NCBI RefSeq assembly: GCF_029893965.1
Contig: NZ_JARXXP010000016.1
Location: forward strand, 95,659-159,658
Reading direction: 5' to 3'
DNA length: 64,000 nucleotides
From: Paenibacillus sp. PastM-3
GTDB lineage: Bacteria; Bacillota; Bacilli; Paenibacillales; Paenibacillaceae
Below, piece after piece: positions 17,201-25,867 of the stretch; position 1 is the first letter of the stretch, and each line of letters opens with the position of its first letter. The notes beneath the pieces were generated by a model. The model saw nothing but the letters and a program-made list of their open reading frames with translations, did no database searches and was not told where the DNA came from. A program made the translations under genes and the position numbers.

Positions 17201-20200
17201 TTAAAGTTTTTTGTTGTGCCGGATCTATGGTTACAGCAGTACTGCCGGCAGTAATTACATATCCGTCCGGAGCCTTCGTCTCCTTAAGAGTGTAGCTTCC
17301 ACCCATTAACTTGATGAAAATCAATTCACCGCTTGCATTCGTAGTCCCGGAACCGACCAGTGTATTGGCTGAGTTATATAGCTCAAAGACTGCTCCTGCA
17401 AGTTTAGTAGCCGTATTTTCTTTCGCCACCTTGGTTACCTTGAGCGAGCCGTTGAAATCATTGGTCACTGTCAACAGAACTGGTGTGGAGGAATTGATAG
17501 TCACCGTACGCTCTGTAGTATCAACCGCATAGCCAGCTGGCGCCTTGGTTTCCTTCAATATATATTTTCCCGCACGCAAATCCTTGAACTCCAGGTTACC
17601 GCCGGAATCGCTGGTCGCATACTTTGTTTCCTTCAGTTCACTACCTACGATCCGGCCCAGGGAAAATTCAGCACCAGGCAGAAGTAACGATTGATCCGCA
17701 TTGGTCTTTAGTACCTTGAGCGACCCTTTTACCCCGCTGCCCGTACCGCCGGTATCAACGATAGTAAAGCTGTTGCTGTATGAAAAAGGCTTGCTTACTG
17801 ATTTTGAGCCCGTTCCGGTGAAAGAAACTGCGTTAGTTACCGCTACAGTTCCTACAGCCGTAATAACAGTCTGGTACTTAAGCACGTATGGTTCGGATAT
17901 CGTATTCTTAAAAGCCAGCTTAAAGATGTCCTTACCGCTGGAGTCAGTCAGGAATTCAAGTGTATAGTCTGTTCCCTCGGCCAGTTTAGCAGATGTTGCT
18001 GTTACTGCACCGCTTGAGTTCACCGTTGTTTTAAAAAGCTGGAAGCTGGCTGGCAGCAGCACCTGATTTGTACTCGGAGTATCCACAACCTGAGCATCGC
18101 CTACTACAGACTGATTCGCGTTAATGGTCATGGTCCAGTTTATAATGGTCTGATCCGAGGAGTCTCTGGTTCCGGTCTTAGTCACATATTGGCCGCCGTT
18201 CGGAACACTTACCTCTGGAGAAGTTAAGGTTTCCGACACCGCGTTGGACTGTGCATCATTCAAAATTGCAGTATTGGTAACCTTATCCAGATTAATATCT
18301 CCGGCTATGAACGCTGTCTGGAAAACTACATAGAAGGCATAGTCGATATCGTTCTTGAATTTAACCTTAAGCTTACGTCCATCACTGGTTACGCCCGCTT
18401 CATACTCTGCAGCATTCACAAGGCTTCCCTGTACCGGATTACCGTTAGACTTATAAGTAAGCTCATATACTTTGACCGAGCTGGCATCTCCGCCCGCCAT
18501 CTGCTGGCTTGCCGGCAGCGTATCTACCAGCTCTGCACCAGCGGCCAGCGCTCTTTTGTTATAGTTCGCGCCAACCTTCCAGGTGATAGTCTTGCTTGTT
18601 GCATCATAACTGCCCGATTTGAGGCCATTTTTGATGACTTCGGTTCGTGGAGTGAACGTTTGAGCTGACGTTTGTGTACCCGTTGTTGTTTTTTCATCCC
18701 ACACAATGGAAGCAGTATTCCTGAAGTAGCTGGAGGCTGTTTTTAGTTTGTAATAATCAAATTCAGTGCTGTATGTGATCGTATATGCCTCCGTAATGGG
18801 CTTCAAAAATTTGATTTGGAAGCCATCATTTACACTGAAATCTCCAGAACCTAAATTAGTGATTGTATAATCAACGTTTTCAACCAGGGCAGGAGAAATA
18901 ACCGGTTTTCCGATCAGCTTCAAGCCTGCATTATCAAATTTGTCTGTCAGCAACAGATTTGTCATCGTTCTGTTGTCTTCATTAACCTTAATCGTCCAGT
19001 TCACTGTTTTGTTTAAATAATTCACACCTGAAGGTGACTGTTTGTTCAAAATCCGTTGGGTAGTAGAAGCAGAAGCTTGAACAGTCTGGCCGTTGTATGT
19101 AACTTTATTTACAATACTTTCACCGGAATATACCCGCTCCGCTACCTTGGTATCGTAGACAATCCGGTATGCTGACTGGATGTCATTGTTGAACTGGATT
19201 TTAAAGCCAGCTGTAGTCGCCGTATCCGGCAGTGTAGTCACAGTATAATCTGTGCCCGCAGTCAACTGGCCATCATCTGTGCCACTTCCATTTTGATCCA
19301 GATTCACTTTGAAAATTTTCAGCGATGCGGGAACATAGTCCTGGCTTATGTTAAAATAGTCGGTTAGCACAGCTTTATCCGCGGTAATTGTTTTTTCATC
19401 ATAATTAAACTTAATTTGCCAGCTAATCGTTTCCGTTGTTGCATTATAGCTGCCAGCAGTCTTCTCCAGCGATTTCCCGTAACTGACTCCAACGGCTGAA
19501 GACGTTCCGCTTTGGGAGGCCCCGTTGCCATTTAGGGTAGCTGTGTTAGTAAAACTGGATTTACTTGTATCTGTAATGCTGGTGAAGAACTTCACCCGAT
19601 AGGCTTCATTTATCGTATTATTGAATTTCAGGTTCAAATTCCTCGCGGTACTTGCAGATGTATCATACAGTGCAGGATCGAGCTGACCCCCTTGAGTTAC
19701 GTTTCCCTGTACATCGACATTCAGACCATATACAGCTATGGAGACCGTATTCAAATCCAGACCTGTTGGAATCGTATCTGTAACGGATGCATTCGCGAGC
19801 CTGCTTAGAGAGGTATTCACATCCACCGTCCACTCAATCGTGCTTGCATTATATTTTTGCGGCAGCGGGACTCCGGATTTGCTAACAGCCTTTCCGTTAT
19901 TGGGCTGAATCTGGAGTGTGATGGAGTTACTCGCATTTCCTGCGATCGGAAAAGGAAGCACCTGTGTTGTACTGCCGGTAACTGTAGTCGAGCTTAGCTT
20001 GGACTCCGCCCAAAAGTTTCCTTTTATATCAAACAGCCCATCAATATTCTTATTAAATTTAAATACGACTTTATTATCAGAACCTACCGTATAAGTGCCG
20101 ACACCATCGTCAAATTCACTGTTAACCAGTGTGCCCGAATAGGTTTGATCAATTTTTAACTGGGACGGAAGAGTATATGTATAAGTAGCACCCTCTCCAT

Positions 20201-20450
20201 ATTTGGCATCCGGAAGCTCATAGGTCAAATTCAGCTTAACTGTAGAATCCAGCTTATACACGTTGCTTGTAACCTGCGTACCGTTCTCATAGACGGACAG
20301 GGTTACGCTTTTAACAATATCCTCTGTAATTTGAGTTTCTGTTGCATCTGCATTGACATTTGAAAAGAAACCTATTGTGGTTGCAAGTGCTGTTACCAGC
20401 ATAACTACTCCGAGCCAAATGGCCCATTTGTTTTGTCTTATTACTCTCAA
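14292..20450 (-). CDS. Giant LPXTG cell-wall adhesin with ten Cna-B repeats
   Basis: A 2052-residue surface protein. It has an N-terminal signal sequence (residues 1-35, with WAIWLGVVMLVTALATTIGFF). Residues about 40-900 hold several collagen-binding-like adhesin domains, each with a YNATTETISWQI-type strand. Ten Cna-B repeats of about 92 residues follow (about 906-1825), then a Pro/Thr/Ala linker (1826-1910), a cadherin-like domain (PDGKWTYTPDPGFTGKDKF), and LPKTG (about 2016) with a membrane helix and basic tail for sortase anchoring. The Lys in LTKVD, Glu in KETVAP and Asn in ITN of each repeat are the usual isopeptide-bond residues. The start is TTG with AGGGAGAGGG. No sortase gene lies nearby. 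Confidence 0.93.
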   Translation of the reverse strand: MRVIRQNKWAIWLGVVMLVTALATTIGFFSNVNADATETQITEDIVKSVTLSVYENGTQVTSNVYKLDSTVKLNLTYELPDAKYGEGATYTYTLPSQLKIDQTYSGTLVNSEFDDGVGTYTVGSDNKVVFKFNKNIDGLFDIKGNFWAESKLSSTTVTGSTTQVLPFPIAGNASNSITLQIQPNNGKAVSKSGVPLPQKYNASTIEWTVDVNTSLSRLANASVTDTIPTGLDLNTVSIAVYGLNVDVQGNVTQGGQLDPALYDTSASTARNLNLKFNNTINEAYRVKFFTSITDTSKSSFTNTATLNGNGASQSGTSSAVGVSYGKSLEKTAGSYNATTETISWQIKFNYDEKTITADKAVLTDYFNISQDYVPASLKIFKVNLDQNGSGTDDGQLTAGTDYTVTTLPDTATTAGFKIQFNNDIQSAYRIVYDTKVAERVYSGESIVNKVTYNGQTVQASASTTQRILNKQSPSGVNYLNKTVNWTIKVNEDNRTMTNLLLTDKFDNAGLKLIGKPVISPALVENVDYTITNLGSGDFSVNDGFQIKFLKPITEAYTITYSTEFDYYKLKTASSYFRNTASIVWDEKTTTGTQTSAQTFTPRTEVIKNGLKSGSYDATSKTITWKVGANYNKRALAAGAELVDTLPASQQMAGGDASSVKVYELTYKSNGNPVQGSLVNAAEYEAGVTSDGRKLKVKFKNDIDYAFYVVFQTAFIAGDINLDKVTNTAILNDAQSNAVSETLTSPEVSVPNGGQYVTKTGTRDSSDQTIINWTMTINANQSVVGDAQVVDTPSTNQVLLPASFQLFKTTVNSSGAVTATSAKLAEGTDYTLEFLTDSSGKDIFKLAFKNTISEPYVLKYQTVITAVGTVAVTNAVSFTGTGSKSVSKPFSYSNSFTIVDTGGTGSGVKGSLKVLKTNADQSLLLPGAEFSLGRIVGSELKETKYATSDSGGNLEFKDLRAGKYILKETKAPAGYAVDTTERTVTINSSTPVLLTVTNDFNGSLKVTKVAKENTATKLAGAVFELYNSANTLVGSGTTNASGELIFIKLMGGSYTLKETKAPDGYVITAGSTAVTIDPAQQKTLTVTNDKIVLGSLKLTKVDSADSSKKLAGAEFKLYDASKALVATATTDANGVVEFKDLKLGAYTFKETVAPSGYVLDSAERSVNITSAVQIVQQITNNELLGSIKLTKVDEDNTAKMLAGAEFKLYNASDVVVATATTDANGVVEFKDLKLGAYTFKETVSPVGYVLNSTERSANLTVAAPNVQQQITNKEILGSLKLTKVDEDNKAKKLAGAEFKLYNASDVVVATATTDANGVVEFKDLKLGTYTFKETVAPVGYVLNSTERSANLTVAAPNVQQQITNKEILGSLKLTKVDQDDTAKKLSGAEFKLYNASDVVVATATTDANGVVEFKDLKLGAYTFKETVAPVGYVLNSIERSANLTVAAPNVQQQITNKEILGSLKLTKVDQDDTAKKLSGAEFKLYNASDVVVATATTDANGVVEFKNLKLGAYTFKETVAPVGYVLNGTERSANLTVALPNVQQQITNKEILGSLKLTKVDQDDTAKKLSGAEFKLYNASDVVIATATTDANGVVEFKNLKLGTYTFKETVAPVGYVLNSTERSANLTVAAPNVQQQITNKEILGSLKLTKVDQDDTAKKLSGAEFKLYNASDVVVATATTDANGVVEFKDLKLGAYTFKETVAPVGYVLNGTERSANLTVALPNVQQQITNKEILGSLKLTKVDQDDTAKKLAGAEFKLYNASDVVVATATTDANGVVEFKDLKLGAYTFKETVAPVGYVLNGTERSANLTVALPNVQQQITNKAVPATPAPTAAPTATPTATPTPAPATSYPGTPASTPTASTVPGSVVTPGPSATPAPGVTATPGLTTPGPTVSPATPAVSSAPTPQATTATTIADIPIDGEIPLGGIPSISEEPSHGTVVVTPDGKWTYTPDPGFTGKDKFTVTVTDEDGNEQEIIIEVDIDEVPLGSVPDNDTGTDNSTNSDNENNGLPGNLPKTGEESPLPLYLTGGGLMVLGIFLAVRFRTRKKQE
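14986..16920. repeat. 276-bp tandem DNA repeats inside the adhesin gene
   Basis: The marker GTAATCTGCTGCTGC recurs at 14986, 15262, 15538, 15814, 16090, 16366 and 16642, exactly 276 bp apart (92 codons). These encode the seven most similar Cna-B repeats. Differences are few (for example DQDD/DEDN and GTE/STE), which points to recent expansion or gene-conversion homogenisation. Three more diverged repeats lie upstream in the gene (about 16920-17740). Confidence 0.95.
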
Positions 20451-20650
20451 GAATTTTCCCTCTCCCTCATCTTTTATTAAGAACAGTGTTGGAATACTAC
20501 TATTCCCCCTACAAAATCCCTATAAAGCTGGCCTTCACAACAAAAAAATGCGCCTATGCGCAATAACGTCAAGATACATTGTAACTATTTTCGCTGACAA
20601 ACCACTGATAAATCACTTCCATTTGCCCTACCCGCCTCATCAGCACAAAA

Positions 20651-20695
20651 AAAGCCATACATCCGCAAAGAACGCTTTGCAGAATGCATGGCTTT
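20651..20695 (-). terminator. Terminator after leuA
   Basis: On the minus strand AAAGCCATGCAT...GCAAAG folds with TTTGC...TGTATGGCTTT and ends in a run of seven T. It ends the ilv-leuA transcript, so leuB is not co-transcribed. Confidence 0.85.
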
Positions 20696-20729
20696 CATTA
20701 ACTTATTCTTTTTCTTCTATAAAATAGTC

Positions 20730-22271
20730 TTACAGCTGTGCATGATCACGACGAGTGTACGTCTTACGCTTCTCCAGCAGCTTATTGAGCGCATCCAGAT
20801 AAGCCCGGGCGCTGGCCTCAAGAATATCCGTGCTCAGTCCGCGTCCTTGTGCAGCTACTTCACCCTGGGACAGCACAACATGTACCTCACCCTGTGCATC
20901 CTTGCCGCGGCTTACAGCTTTAATGGAATAGTCACCCAGGGTAACTTCCTCGCTTGTAGCCAGATCGATCGCATTATAAATGGCATCAACCGAACCATTC
21001 CCCTCGGCAACTGCTACTATCGGCTCAGCTTCCTGGCCTTTAATGACTACCTTTGCTGTAGGAATGGACTCATTGCCGTAAGTGACATAAATGGTCTGCA
21101 GACTGAAAATTTCCGGCGTATCGCCCAGCTTTTCCTCCAACAGGGCCAGAATGTCCTCATCGGAGACCTCTTTTTTCTTATCAGCCAGATCCTTGAATTT
21201 CGCAAAGGCGGTATTCACTTCTTCCTCCGGCAGGTCATATCCCAGATCATTAAGTTTATCCCGGAAGGCGTGACGGCCGGAATGCTTGCCCAGCACCAGC
21301 TTACTCTCTTTGAGCCCGATCGTTTCCGGCGTCATAATCTCATAGGTGGTCTTCTCCTTGAGCATGCCGTCCTGATGGATACCAGACTCATGTGCAAAAG
21401 CATTGGCCCCGACAATTGCCTTATTGCCCGGAACGGCCATCCCGGTCAGTCTGCTGACCAGACGGCTGGTCCGGGAGATTTCCGAGAGCACCAGAGAAGT
21501 CTTCGCTCCGAAAAATTCGTTGCGCGTCTCCAGCGCCAGAGCCACTTCTTCAATCGCCGTATTACCGGCCCGTTCCCCGATACCGTTGATGGTACCTTCG
21601 ATCTGATCCGCACCGTTCTGAATGGCCGCCAGTGTATTGGCAGTAGCCATTCCCAGGTCATTATGACAGTGGGCACTCAGCTGGACCTTCTCAATGTCAG
21701 GCACTGTATCCTTCAGGAATTTAAAAATGGCTCCATATTCCGAGGGGTTCAGGTAACCGACCGTATCGGGAATATTGACCACATTCGCGCCCTCACGGAT
21801 CGCCATGGCCACCATTTCCGCCATAAAATCACGCTCGGTCCGTCCGGCATCCTCCAAGGAAAACTCCAGCTTGGAAAAATACTTCTTCGCGTAACGGATC
21901 GCAGATTGTGCGGTTTCAAGCACCTGGGCTTTTTCCATACGCAGCTTATGCTGCCGGTGAATCGGCGAGGTTGCCAGAAAAATATGAATGCAAGGGTCCT
22001 GCGCGCCCTTCAGTGCTTCTCTGACCGCGTCAATATCAGTCTCTCTGGAGCGTGAAAGTCCGATAACAGTAACATCCTTTACTGCTTTCGCTACGGCGTT
22101 GACAGCTGCCAGATCGCCCGGTGAAGCTGCGGGGAAGCCTGCCTCCATCCGGTCAACTCCAAGCTTTTCAAGCTGGTAGGCGATTTCCACCTTCTCACGT
22201 GTATTCAGGTTCACACCCGGCGACTGCTCCCCGTCACGCAGCGTCGTGTCGAACACATAGATTTTCCGCAA
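20730..22271 (-). CDS. leuA: 2-isopropylmalate synthase
   Basis: Condenses acetyl-CoA with 2-ketoisovalerate, the first committed step of leucine synthesis. The 513-residue protein opens with RKIYVFDTTLRDGEQSPGV (signature 1), carries the metal-binding LSAHCHNDLGMATAN (signature 2), and has a C-terminal leucine-binding regulatory domain (about residues 390-500). The start is TTG at 22271: AGGAGG lies 8 nt upstream, whereas a GTG at 22298 would put that site inside the gene. It is the last gene of the operon; a terminator-like hairpin separates it from ilvC. Confidence 0.96.
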   Translation of the reverse strand: MRKIYVFDTTLRDGEQSPGVNLNTREKVEIAYQLEKLGVDRMEAGFPAASPGDLAAVNAVAKAVKDVTVIGLSRSRETDIDAVREALKGAQDPCIHIFLATSPIHRQHKLRMEKAQVLETAQSAIRYAKKYFSKLEFSLEDAGRTERDFMAEMVAMAIREGANVVNIPDTVGYLNPSEYGAIFKFLKDTVPDIEKVQLSAHCHNDLGMATANTLAAIQNGADQIEGTINGIGERAGNTAIEEVALALETRNEFFGAKTSLVLSEISRTSRLVSRLTGMAVPGNKAIVGANAFAHESGIHQDGMLKEKTTYEIMTPETIGLKESKLVLGKHSGRHAFRDKLNDLGYDLPEEEVNTAFAKFKDLADKKKEVSDEDILALLEEKLGDTPEIFSLQTIYVTYGNESIPTAKVVIKGQEAEPIVAVAEGNGSVDAIYNAIDLATSEEVTLGDYSIKAVSRGKDAQGEVHVVLSQGEVAAQGRGLSTDILEASARAYLDALNKLLEKRKTYTRRDHAQL

Positions 22272-22296
22272 GCTGAGCACCTCCTGAAAATTGTGC

Positions 22297-22341
22297 AAAA
22301 ACCCTCAAATGCGGCCCGCAAAGTTACGGCCGCATCTGAGG
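22297..22341 (-). terminator. Hairpin between ilvC and leuA
   Basis: The 14-bp stem CCTCAGATGCGGCC pairs with GGCCGCATTTGAGG (one G-U pair) and is followed by GTTTTT on the minus strand, just after the ilvC stop. It could be a partial terminator that lowers leuA, or a 3' stabiliser for a processed ilvC mRNA. Confidence 0.75.
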
Positions 22342-22378
22342 ATTACACTATTGTGTCTTACCAATTAAGTATATGAGC

Positions 22379-23371
22379 CTATTTCTTAATCCAGTGCATC
22401 ATTTCACGCAGCTGGCTGCCGACTACTTCTACCGGATGAGCAGCTTCGTTGCGGCGGGTAGCAGTCAGGAAGGCACGGCCGGACTGGTTCTCCAGGATAA
22501 AGTCACGGGCAAATTTACCCTGCTGGATATCAGTCAGTACAGCTTTCATTGCTTTTTTGGTTTCGTCAGTAACAATGCGCGGTCCAGTTACATAGTCACC
22601 GTACTCGGCAGTGTTGGAGATGGAATCACGCATAGTAGCAAGTCCGCCTTCATACACCAGGTCAACAATCAGCTTCAGCTCATGCAGACACTCGAAGTAA
22701 GCCATTTCAGGAGCATATCCTGCTTCAGTCAACGTTTCGAAGCCGGCTTTGATCAGTGCGGATACACCGCCGCAAAGTACAGCCTGCTCACCGAACAGAT
22801 CGGTTTCGGTTTCTTCACGGAAGGAGGTTTCGATAACCCCTGCACGTGTACAGCCGATACCTTTAGCATAAGCAAGTCCGATTGCCTTAGCATTTCCTGT
22901 AGCATCCTGTTCGATTGCGATCAGACCAGGAACGCCGAAGCCTTCTACATAAGTGCGGCGAACCATGTGGCCCGGGGATTTAGGTGCAACCAGCAGTACG
23001 TCAGCATCCTTAGGAGCAACGATCTGGCCGAAATGTACGTTGAAGCCGTGGGAGAACATCAGAGCTGCGCCTTTTTTGAGGTTAGGCTCAATATCATTCT
23101 TATATACGGATGCCTGTGTTTCGTCCGGCATCAGAATTTGCACTACGTCTGCACGGGATACTGCTTCAGCTACCGACAATACTTCAAAGCCGTCATTTTT
23201 GGCGGTTTCAAAGGATTTGCCTTCACGCAGGCCGATGACAACCTGAAGCCCGCTGTCGCGCAGGTTCTGCGCCTGGGCATGTCCTTGGCTGCCGTACCCG
23301 ATTACTGCAATTGTCTTTCCTTTTAATACGCTGAGTTCTGCATCCTGTTCATAGTACGTTGTCACTGCCAT
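22379..23371 (-). CDS. ilvC: Ketol-acid reductoisomerase
   Basis: Isomerises and reduces acetolactate and acetohydroxybutyrate in valine/isoleucine/leucine synthesis. The 330-residue class I enzyme shows the NADP fold GYGSQGHAQAQNLRDSG, the DEVQ-like loop segment LMPDETQASVY, AKGIGCTRAGVIETSFREETETDLFGEQAVLCGG and the C-terminal knot domain ECLHELKLIVDLVYEGG. ATG at 23371 has AAAGGAGG 9 nt upstream; a TTG two codons earlier is less likely. It is flanked by long hairpins on both sides inside the operon. Confidence 0.97.
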   Translation of the reverse strand: MAVTTYYEQDAELSVLKGKTIAVIGYGSQGHAQAQNLRDSGLQVVIGLREGKSFETAKNDGFEVLSVAEAVSRADVVQILMPDETQASVYKNDIEPNLKKGAALMFSHGFNVHFGQIVAPKDADVLLVAPKSPGHMVRRTYVEGFGVPGLIAIEQDATGNAKAIGLAYAKGIGCTRAGVIETSFREETETDLFGEQAVLCGGVSALIKAGFETLTEAGYAPEMAYFECLHELKLIVDLVYEGGLATMRDSISNTAEYGDYVTGPRIVTDETKKAMKAVLTDIQQGKFARDFILENQSGRAFLTATRRNEAAHPVEVVGSQLREMMHWIKK

Positions 23372-23405
23372 TGTCAATATCCTCCTTTAATTTGGAACCC
23401 ATCGT

Positions 23406-23478
23406 AAAGAGCGGGTACTTCAAGAGTGCCTGAGGCTGAATCCGCAGCTCCGTGCTGCTCCTCAAGTCCCCGCTCTTT
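23406..23478 (-). other. Long hairpin between ilvH and ilvC
   Basis: AAAGAGCGGG pairs with CCCGCTCTTT (23406-23415 with 23469-23478). The pairing continues past one mismatch with ACTT, and an inner stem lies between. No T tract follows on the minus strand, so it is not a terminator. It sits 35 bp before the ilvC start, where it could protect the 5' end of a processed downstream mRNA. Confidence 0.7.
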
Positions 23479-23553
23479 CGAGGGCAATTCATTATAATAT
23501 TATCAAATTAATGCACACAAGCAGCAATTCGTTAAAGCTGTAAATTATACTGA

Positions 23554-24042
23554 TCAGGCATTCCCGCGGATCATTGCTGTGACTCCGGTACGGGACAGTT
23601 CTTTGATGCCGTATGGCTTCAGTAATTCAATCATCGCATCGATCTTTTGTGTATCGCCTACGACCTGGACCAATAGGCTGTTTGTACCGATATCGACAAC
23701 AGAAGCACGGAACGTCTCAACAACGCCCATAATTTCGGGACGCTCAGCCGGCTCGGCTTTGACTTTGATCAGGGCCAGTTCGCGGGCAACCATTGGTTTG
23801 GAGCCAAGATCTACAACCTTGATGACATCAATCAACTTGTAAAGCTGCTTCTCGATCTGTTCCAGCGTGTGCTGGTCGCCGAGTGTAACGATGACCATCC
23901 GGGACAATCCGATTTCTTCGGATTGCCCGACAGTAATGCTCTCAATATTGAAGCCACGGCGTCCGAACAAGCCCGCTACCCGCTGCAGCACACCCGGCTG
24001 GTCATTCACAAGCACAGAAATCGTGTGTTTCATCACTGTCAT
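23554..24042 (-). CDS. ilvH: Acetolactate synthase small (regulatory) subunit
   Basis: The regulatory partner of IlvB, binding valine through ACT domains. The 162-residue protein starts MTVMKHTISVLVNDQPGVLQRVAGLFGRRGFNIESITVG, the typical ACT domain, followed by a C-terminal regulatory domain with ending ELSRTGVTAMIRG. The ATG at 24042 overlaps the ilvB stop (ATGA), with GGGGGATGA as ribosome binding site; a second Met three codons later is possible. Operon order is ilvB-ilvH-ilvC-leuA. Confidence 0.96.
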   Translation of the reverse strand: MTVMKHTISVLVNDQPGVLQRVAGLFGRRGFNIESITVGQSEEIGLSRMVIVTLGDQHTLEQIEKQLYKLIDVIKVVDLGSKPMVARELALIKVKAEPAERPEIMGVVETFRASVVDIGTNSLLVQVVGDTQKIDAMIELLKPYGIKELSRTGVTAMIRGNA

Positions 24043-25787
24043 TCATCCCCCATAAGCATTTGATCAATGGTTGAGCCCTGAGTTACCATCGGGTAGACAT
24101 TTTCGTCCTTTGGAACGACGAATTCTACCAGAACGGGTCCCGGCGTTTCCAGTGCTTCTTTCCACGCTGCGCCTGCTTCTTCTTTATTCGTTGCCCGCAG
24201 TCCTTTTACACCGTAGGCTTCAGCCAGCTTAACAAAATCCGGGCTGCCGGCGAGGTCTGTGTAGCTGTAGCGTTTCTCATAAATGAGATTCTGCCACTGG
24301 CGTACCATACCCAGAACCTGATTGTTGATGACTACGATTTTGACCGGGATATTATTGATTGCACAGATCGCCAGCTCCTGGGAACACATCTGCATTCCGC
24401 CGTCCCCGTTAATGGAAACTACCAGCCGCCCAGGCTGAGCCATTTGTGCGCCGATTGCTGACGGGAATCCGAAGCCCATTGTTCCAAGTCCTCCGGAAGT
24501 AATCCATGAGCGCGGGTGATTAAATTTATAGTACTGTGCAGCCCACATCTGATGCTGGCCAACGTCAGTAGTTACAATGGCTTCGCCTTTGGTAGTCTCA
24601 TTGATCATTTCAATGACCCATTGCGGCTTGAGCTCTGTGTCCGAATCGTTGTAGCGGAGCGGCTTCTCAAGCTTCCACTGGGCGATTTGCGTTCTCCAGG
24701 CATCCGCCTTAGCAGCGCGTGTAAGGTCCGGAATCAGCATTTCCAGTACCGTTTTTACATCGCCTACAATCGGAATATCAGGTGTAACGTTCTTGCCGAT
24801 TTCCGCCGGATCAATGTCGATGTGAACAATCTTCGCTTTCGGAGCAAAGCCGTCCAGCTTACCGGTTACGCGGTCATCAAACCGGGCACCGATGTTAATC
24901 AGCAAATCACATTGCTGTATGGCATTATTGGCTGTATAGGTACCATGCATACCAGGCATTCCCATCCAGAGGTCGTCAGCACTAGGGAAGCAGCCGAGTC
25001 CCAGCAGAGTTGTTGTAATCGGGATTTCGGTCCGTTTTACAAACTCGGTCATCGCTTCATGCGCTCCGGAGTAGATAACGCCGCCGCCTGCGATAATAAT
25101 CGGACGTTCGGCTGCCGAGATGGCCCGGATCAGCTTATCCAGCTGAAGCTTATTAGGAACGGTCCGCGGGTTATAGCCGCGGAGGTTGACTCCCTGGTTC
25201 TGTACCGGTGTGAACAGCGCTTTTGCTGCCGATACATCCTTCGGAATGTCGATCAGTACTGGACCCTTACGTCCTGTATTTGCGATATGGAACGCTTCAT
25301 GAATGATACGCGGCAGATCTTCGACATCCCTTACCAGATAGCTGTGCTTCGTAATCGGCATTGTTATTCCTGTGATATCCGCTTCCTGGAAGGCATCTGT
25401 TCCAATCAGGCTGGAGAAGACATTACCAGTGATTACTACGAGCGGAACCGAGTCCATAAAGGCCGTTGCAATTCCTGTAACGAGATTCGTTGCTCCCGGA
25501 CCTGAGGTTGCGATACATACGCCCGGCTTCCCGCTTGCTCTGGCATAGCCGTCAGCGGCATGAATTGCGCCTTGCTCGTGGCGGGTAAGAATATGCTTGA
25601 AATCATCGAATCCGTGCAGGGCATCGTAGATATACAATACCGCTCCGCCCGGATAGCCGAATACCGTATCCACACCTTCCAGTACCAGACTGCGCAGCAG
25701 GATTTCAGAACCTGTTATCACCTCGGGATTTTTCCATTTCTCACGTAATTCTTCTGTAGACCGCACTTCCGGTGTTTGCGCGCTCAT
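24039..25787 (-). CDS. ilvB: Acetolactate synthase large (catalytic) subunit
   Basis: A thiamine-diphosphate enzyme that makes acetolactate and acetohydroxybutyrate, the first common step of branched-chain amino acid synthesis. The 582-residue protein has the TPP-activating Glu in HEQGAIHAADGYARASG, the central FAD/Rossmann domain (INIGARFDDRVTGKLDGF), and the TPP motif GDGGMQMCSQELAICAINN. GGGAGGAATACTG precedes ATG. Expression is governed by the T-box leader directly upstream. Confidence 0.97.
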   Translation of the reverse strand: MSAQTPEVRSTEELREKWKNPEVITGSEILLRSLVLEGVDTVFGYPGGAVLYIYDALHGFDDFKHILTRHEQGAIHAADGYARASGKPGVCIATSGPGATNLVTGIATAFMDSVPLVVITGNVFSSLIGTDAFQEADITGITMPITKHSYLVRDVEDLPRIIHEAFHIANTGRKGPVLIDIPKDVSAAKALFTPVQNQGVNLRGYNPRTVPNKLQLDKLIRAISAAERPIIIAGGGVIYSGAHEAMTEFVKRTEIPITTTLLGLGCFPSADDLWMGMPGMHGTYTANNAIQQCDLLINIGARFDDRVTGKLDGFAPKAKIVHIDIDPAEIGKNVTPDIPIVGDVKTVLEMLIPDLTRAAKADAWRTQIAQWKLEKPLRYNDSDTELKPQWVIEMINETTKGEAIVTTDVGQHQMWAAQYYKFNHPRSWITSGGLGTMGFGFPSAIGAQMAQPGRLVVSINGDGGMQMCSQELAICAINNIPVKIVVINNQVLGMVRQWQNLIYEKRYSYTDLAGSPDFVKLAEAYGVKGLRATNKEEAGAAWKEALETPGPVLVEFVVPKDENVYPMVTQGSTIDQMLMGDE

Positions 25788-25867
25788 CAGTATTCCTCCC
25801 TTCGATAGTTAACATTCATTATGCAAATGACGGACCGTCCTTTATTCAGCAGCAGGGGCTTAAAACC

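Noticed and set aside
14653..17295. Many long plus-strand open frames opposite the adhesin repeats
   Set aside because: They repeat with the same 276-bp period as the Cna-B repeats and are frame shadows of them; they lack start sites.
20688..22055. 455-residue plus-strand frame opposite leuA
   Set aside because: leuA motifs are unambiguous on the minus strand; the antisense frame has no start site and overlaps the leuA terminator.
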